Origin: Zafaria cholistanensis
GTDB lineage: Bacteria; Actinomycetota; Actinomycetes; Actinomycetales; Micrococcaceae
DNA length: 64,000 nucleotides
Assembly (NCBI RefSeq): GCF_008580665.1
Contig: NZ_BKDJ01000016.1
Location: 1-64,000 of the forward strand
Reading direction: 5' to 3'
Below the pieces are notes generated by a model, which saw nothing but the letters and a program-made list of their open reading frames with translations, was not told the origin of the DNA and made no database searches. Made by a program: the position numbers and the translations under genes. This document shows positions 62,019 through 64,000 of the stretch, in pieces; position 1 is the stretch's first letter, and every line of letters starts with the position of its first letter.

Positions 62019-63620
62019 CTACTTCTCCCAGGGGGCCGGGACCGGGAAGTACTTCTCCAGGAAGTCCGTGACGGCAGCCTGGCGCTCGCGCGCGGAGACC
62101 TCCGGGAAGCTGCCGTCGTTGAGGCAGAAGAAGTCCTGGTTGCGCTTGCGCAGCAGCCGTTCCAGGGAGGCCAGCCCGGCGCGCAGCGTGGTGTCCACGT
62201 ACTGGACCCTGGCGCCGACCTTGGTCACCGCCTGGCCGGTGAGCAGGGCGAAGTAGTGGTAGAGCGAGTTGGTCACCGAGATGTTGTCCTTGGCCCGGAA
62301 GCGGCTGGCCGCGGTCGCGGCAAACTCGGCCGCGAACTCGCGCTCCATTCCCAGCAGCACGCTGCGCCGCAGCGGGGCGGCGGTGTGCTCCAGGTGGCGG
62401 GTGGTGATGCGTCCGAACCGGTCGTGGAGCAGCTTCCGGTTCACCCGGGCGGCATTCTCGAATCCGGAGCGGTCCAGGTGGTTGTCGCCGAGCCCGATCC
62501 GGGTGTCCGCCTCGATGAACTTGGTGATCCCGCCGGGGGAGAAGAACATGTCCGGGCCCAGCGGCCGGCCGAAGAACATGTCGTCGTTGGAGTACAGGAA
62601 GTGCTCGGAGAGCCCGTCGATGTGCTGCAGCTGCGACTCCACGGCCTGGGAGTTGAAGGTGGGCAGCACCGAAGGGTCGGCGAAGTGGTCCTCGGCCCGC
62701 ACGATCGTGATCTTCGGGTGCGCGGCGTCCAGCCATTCCGGGATCGGGGAATCGGTGCAGATGAAGATGCGGCGGATCCAGGGGGCAAACATGTGCACGC
62801 TGCGCAGCGCGTACTTCAGCTCGTTGATCTGCCGGTAGCGGGCCTCGGAGTCGTCGCCCTCGCCCACCACCACCTTCTCCATGAAGGAGGCCCGGTAGCG
62901 CTGGAACTCGGGGTCGTTGCCGTCCACCCAGGAGAAGACGATGTCGATGGGGAAGTCGATGTCCGTCGCATGGTCGGCGAACATGTTCTCGATGGTCGGC
63001 CACTCCCGCCCGAACCGCTGCACCGTTCCGTACACCGCTTCGGCGACCGGCAGGGTCCGCCGCGTCACGGAATTCTCGATCGGCAGCTGGATCGTCCCGT
63101 CCTCCCAGCGCCACAGCTCCACCTGCACGCCGGTGCCCTGCCCGTAGAAGAGCCCGCCATTCGGCTCCACGCGCGGCCGGTACAACCGGAACATGCGCGC
63201 CTTGCCTCCGGCGGCGAGCCGTCCGTCGGCCACCAGCAGGGAGCGGCGGCCGGTGGCGTCCACGGTCATCGAATAGAACGGTTCGTCCCGGCAGGCGGCC
63301 GCCAGGGCCGCGCGCAGCGGCTTGCGCAGGGCCCAATCCACCGCAATCACCGGGCGCGCGTCGTTCCCGCGCACCAGCAGGTAGTCGATCCCGGCCGCAT
63401 CCAGCGCCTCCCGCACGAACAGCAGGTCTTCGACCATCGCCTCGTGAGGGGTCAGGGTCCGGTTGACCAGTGCCCACCGGTTCTTGTGGAGCACCACATC
63501 GGATCGGCCGGCGAAGCGGGCTGCCGCGGCACGCGAGGCCACCTCGTCGGCGGTGGCTGCCTGCGGCTCGGGCTCGGGGGCCGCGTGGTAAACCTCGGAG
63601 GGGGTGACGTCGATGCTCAT
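62019..63620 (-). CDS. Stealth family phosphotransferase
   Basis: A 533-aa protein with all four Stealth conserved regions: CR1 DIVFSWVDGNDPEFQRYR (about residue 226), CR2 YRQINELKYALRSVHMFAPWIRRIFICTDSPIPEWLD (about 260), CR3 DGLSEHFLYSNDDMFFGRPLG (about 335), and CR4 SVTNSLYHYFALLTGQAV (about 445). Family members are hexose-1-phosphoryltransferases that build phosphate-linked capsule or wall polysaccharides (like SacB, CpsY). The first 200 residues form the usual separate N-terminal domain. No other capsule genes are in view. A GAAAGGG site precedes the ATG. Confidence 0.93.
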   Translation of the reverse strand: MSIDVTPSEVYHAAPEPEPQAATADEVASRAAAARFAGRSDVVLHKNRWALVNRTLTPHEAMVEDLLFVREALDAAGIDYLLVRGNDARPVIAVDWALRKPLRAALAAACRDEPFYSMTVDATGRRSLLVADGRLAAGGKARMFRLYRPRVEPNGGLFYGQGTGVQVELWRWEDGTIQLPIENSVTRRTLPVAEAVYGTVQRFGREWPTIENMFADHATDIDFPIDIVFSWVDGNDPEFQRYRASFMEKVVVGEGDDSEARYRQINELKYALRSVHMFAPWIRRIFICTDSPIPEWLDAAHPKITIVRAEDHFADPSVLPTFNSQAVESQLQHIDGLSEHFLYSNDDMFFGRPLGPDMFFSPGGITKFIEADTRIGLGDNHLDRSGFENAARVNRKLLHDRFGRITTRHLEHTAAPLRRSVLLGMEREFAAEFAATAASRFRAKDNISVTNSLYHYFALLTGQAVTKVGARVQYVDTTLRAGLASLERLLRKRNQDFFCLNDGSFPEVSARERQAAVTDFLEKYFPVPAPWEK

Positions 63621-63642
63621 CGAGCCCTTTCAGTAGGGATGT

Positions 63643-64000
63643 CTAGGGAGACGTTGTGTTCTCCCGCCATCCTAGGTTCTGCGCCATCCGTTGGAGGGTG
63701 GCGACCGTTGTGGCGTAGTCCCCGGCGCTGACTCCGGCACTGGACTCCTCCCGCATCGCATCCACGATTGCGGTGAGTTTCTCCAGGCTGGCCGCGCCCC
63801 GCTCGGTGAGGCTGAAGCTGTGCCCCTCCTCGGCGACCCACCCCGACTCCACCAGCTCGGCCAGGTGCTCGGAGGGGGTGGACGGCTCGCCCTCCGGGAC
63901 GGCCTCGCCGAAGAACGGAGCCAGCGCCACGGTCAGTTCCCCTCCCGTCGCGGGTCCTTGGGCGAGCGCGTTGAGCAACTGCCATTGCCGGCGTGTCACC
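63643..64000 (-). CDS. MarR-like winged-helix protein, 5' end outside window
   Basis: The 118 visible C-terminal residues begin TRRQWQLLNALAQGPATGGELTVAL and continue with LVESGWVAEEGHSFSLTERGAASLEKL, the recognition-helix-plus-wing pattern of MarR-type regulators. The frame continues to the window edge, so the start is probably beyond 64000. It ends 22 bp before the Stealth gene on the same strand and may be co-transcribed with it. Confidence 0.75.
   Translation of the reverse strand, partial: VTRRQWQLLNALAQGPATGGELTVALAPFFGEAVPEGEPSTPSEHLAELVESGWVAEEGHSFSLTERGAASLEKLTAIVDAMREESSAGVSAGDYATTVATLQRMAQNLGWRENTTSP

Overview
The window is a very GC-rich bacterial chromosome segment with strong G/C bias at third codon positions, many GTG starts and abundant leaderless genes. 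It carries lsr2, clpC, disA-radA, a catalytic-cysteine-type NlpC/P60 hydrolase and a PhoP-type PHO box. This points to an actinobacterium, most likely the Micrococcaceae (Arthrobacter / Micrococcus / Kocuria relatives). The family assignment is inferred from gene content and order, not from a search. No insertion sequence, prophage or CRISPR array was seen.

Layout. 1-115: the 3' end of a 5S rRNA and its terminator, so the window starts just after an rRNA operon. 400-13946: housekeeping block with an M13 peptidase, lysS, a 56-aa membrane protein, lsr2, clpC, an ArgA-type acetyltransferase, mutY, a membrane protein, and a minus-strand FUSC-radA-disA run. 14054-20141: phosphate block, with a PHO-box-controlled pstSCAB converging on a PiT transporter and its DUF47 partner. 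20534-25749: a gene of unknown function with a 22-bp array at its 3' end, tRNA-Lys, and a TPP riboswitch driving ykoFEDC, an ECF-type thiamine-precursor importer. 25812-34619: MFS exporter, MORN-repeat protein, membrane proteins, GDPD phosphodiesterase, AzlCD exporter, a P-loop kinase-like protein and an amino-acid permease.

34750-44867 is the most interesting part. A SAM-I/IV-type riboswitch precedes an RbsABC-like transporter with two permeases, an LLM flavin monooxygenase, a DszC/SfnB-type flavoprotein and a decayed second copy of such a flavoprotein. I read this as a methionine/SAM-responsive organosulfur scavenging locus whose importer is of the sugar type. 44532-50029: MTH1187 thiamine-binding protein, methyltransferase, GNAT, spermidine-synthase-like protein, NCS2 purine permease and a tandem universal stress protein. 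50070-53471: NlpC/P60 wall hydrolase, CDF metal exporter and a small metallopeptidase. 53617-53978: tRNA-Glu, tRNA-Asp and tRNA-Phe. 54236-56236: an overlapping four-gene Asp23/AmaP-like envelope cassette. 56304-64000: GH13 glucosidase, a protein of unknown function coupled to xthA, nadE, a CpdA-like phosphodiesterase, a Stealth phosphotransferase and the end of a MarR-like regulator.

Two signals cut across the window. At least fifteen genes have a TANNNT -10 box ending about 6-8 nt before the start codon, so they should be leaderless. In addition, many unrelated short tandem arrays, mostly with 14- or 15-bp units, sit at gene ends, in leaders or in low-complexity protein tails.
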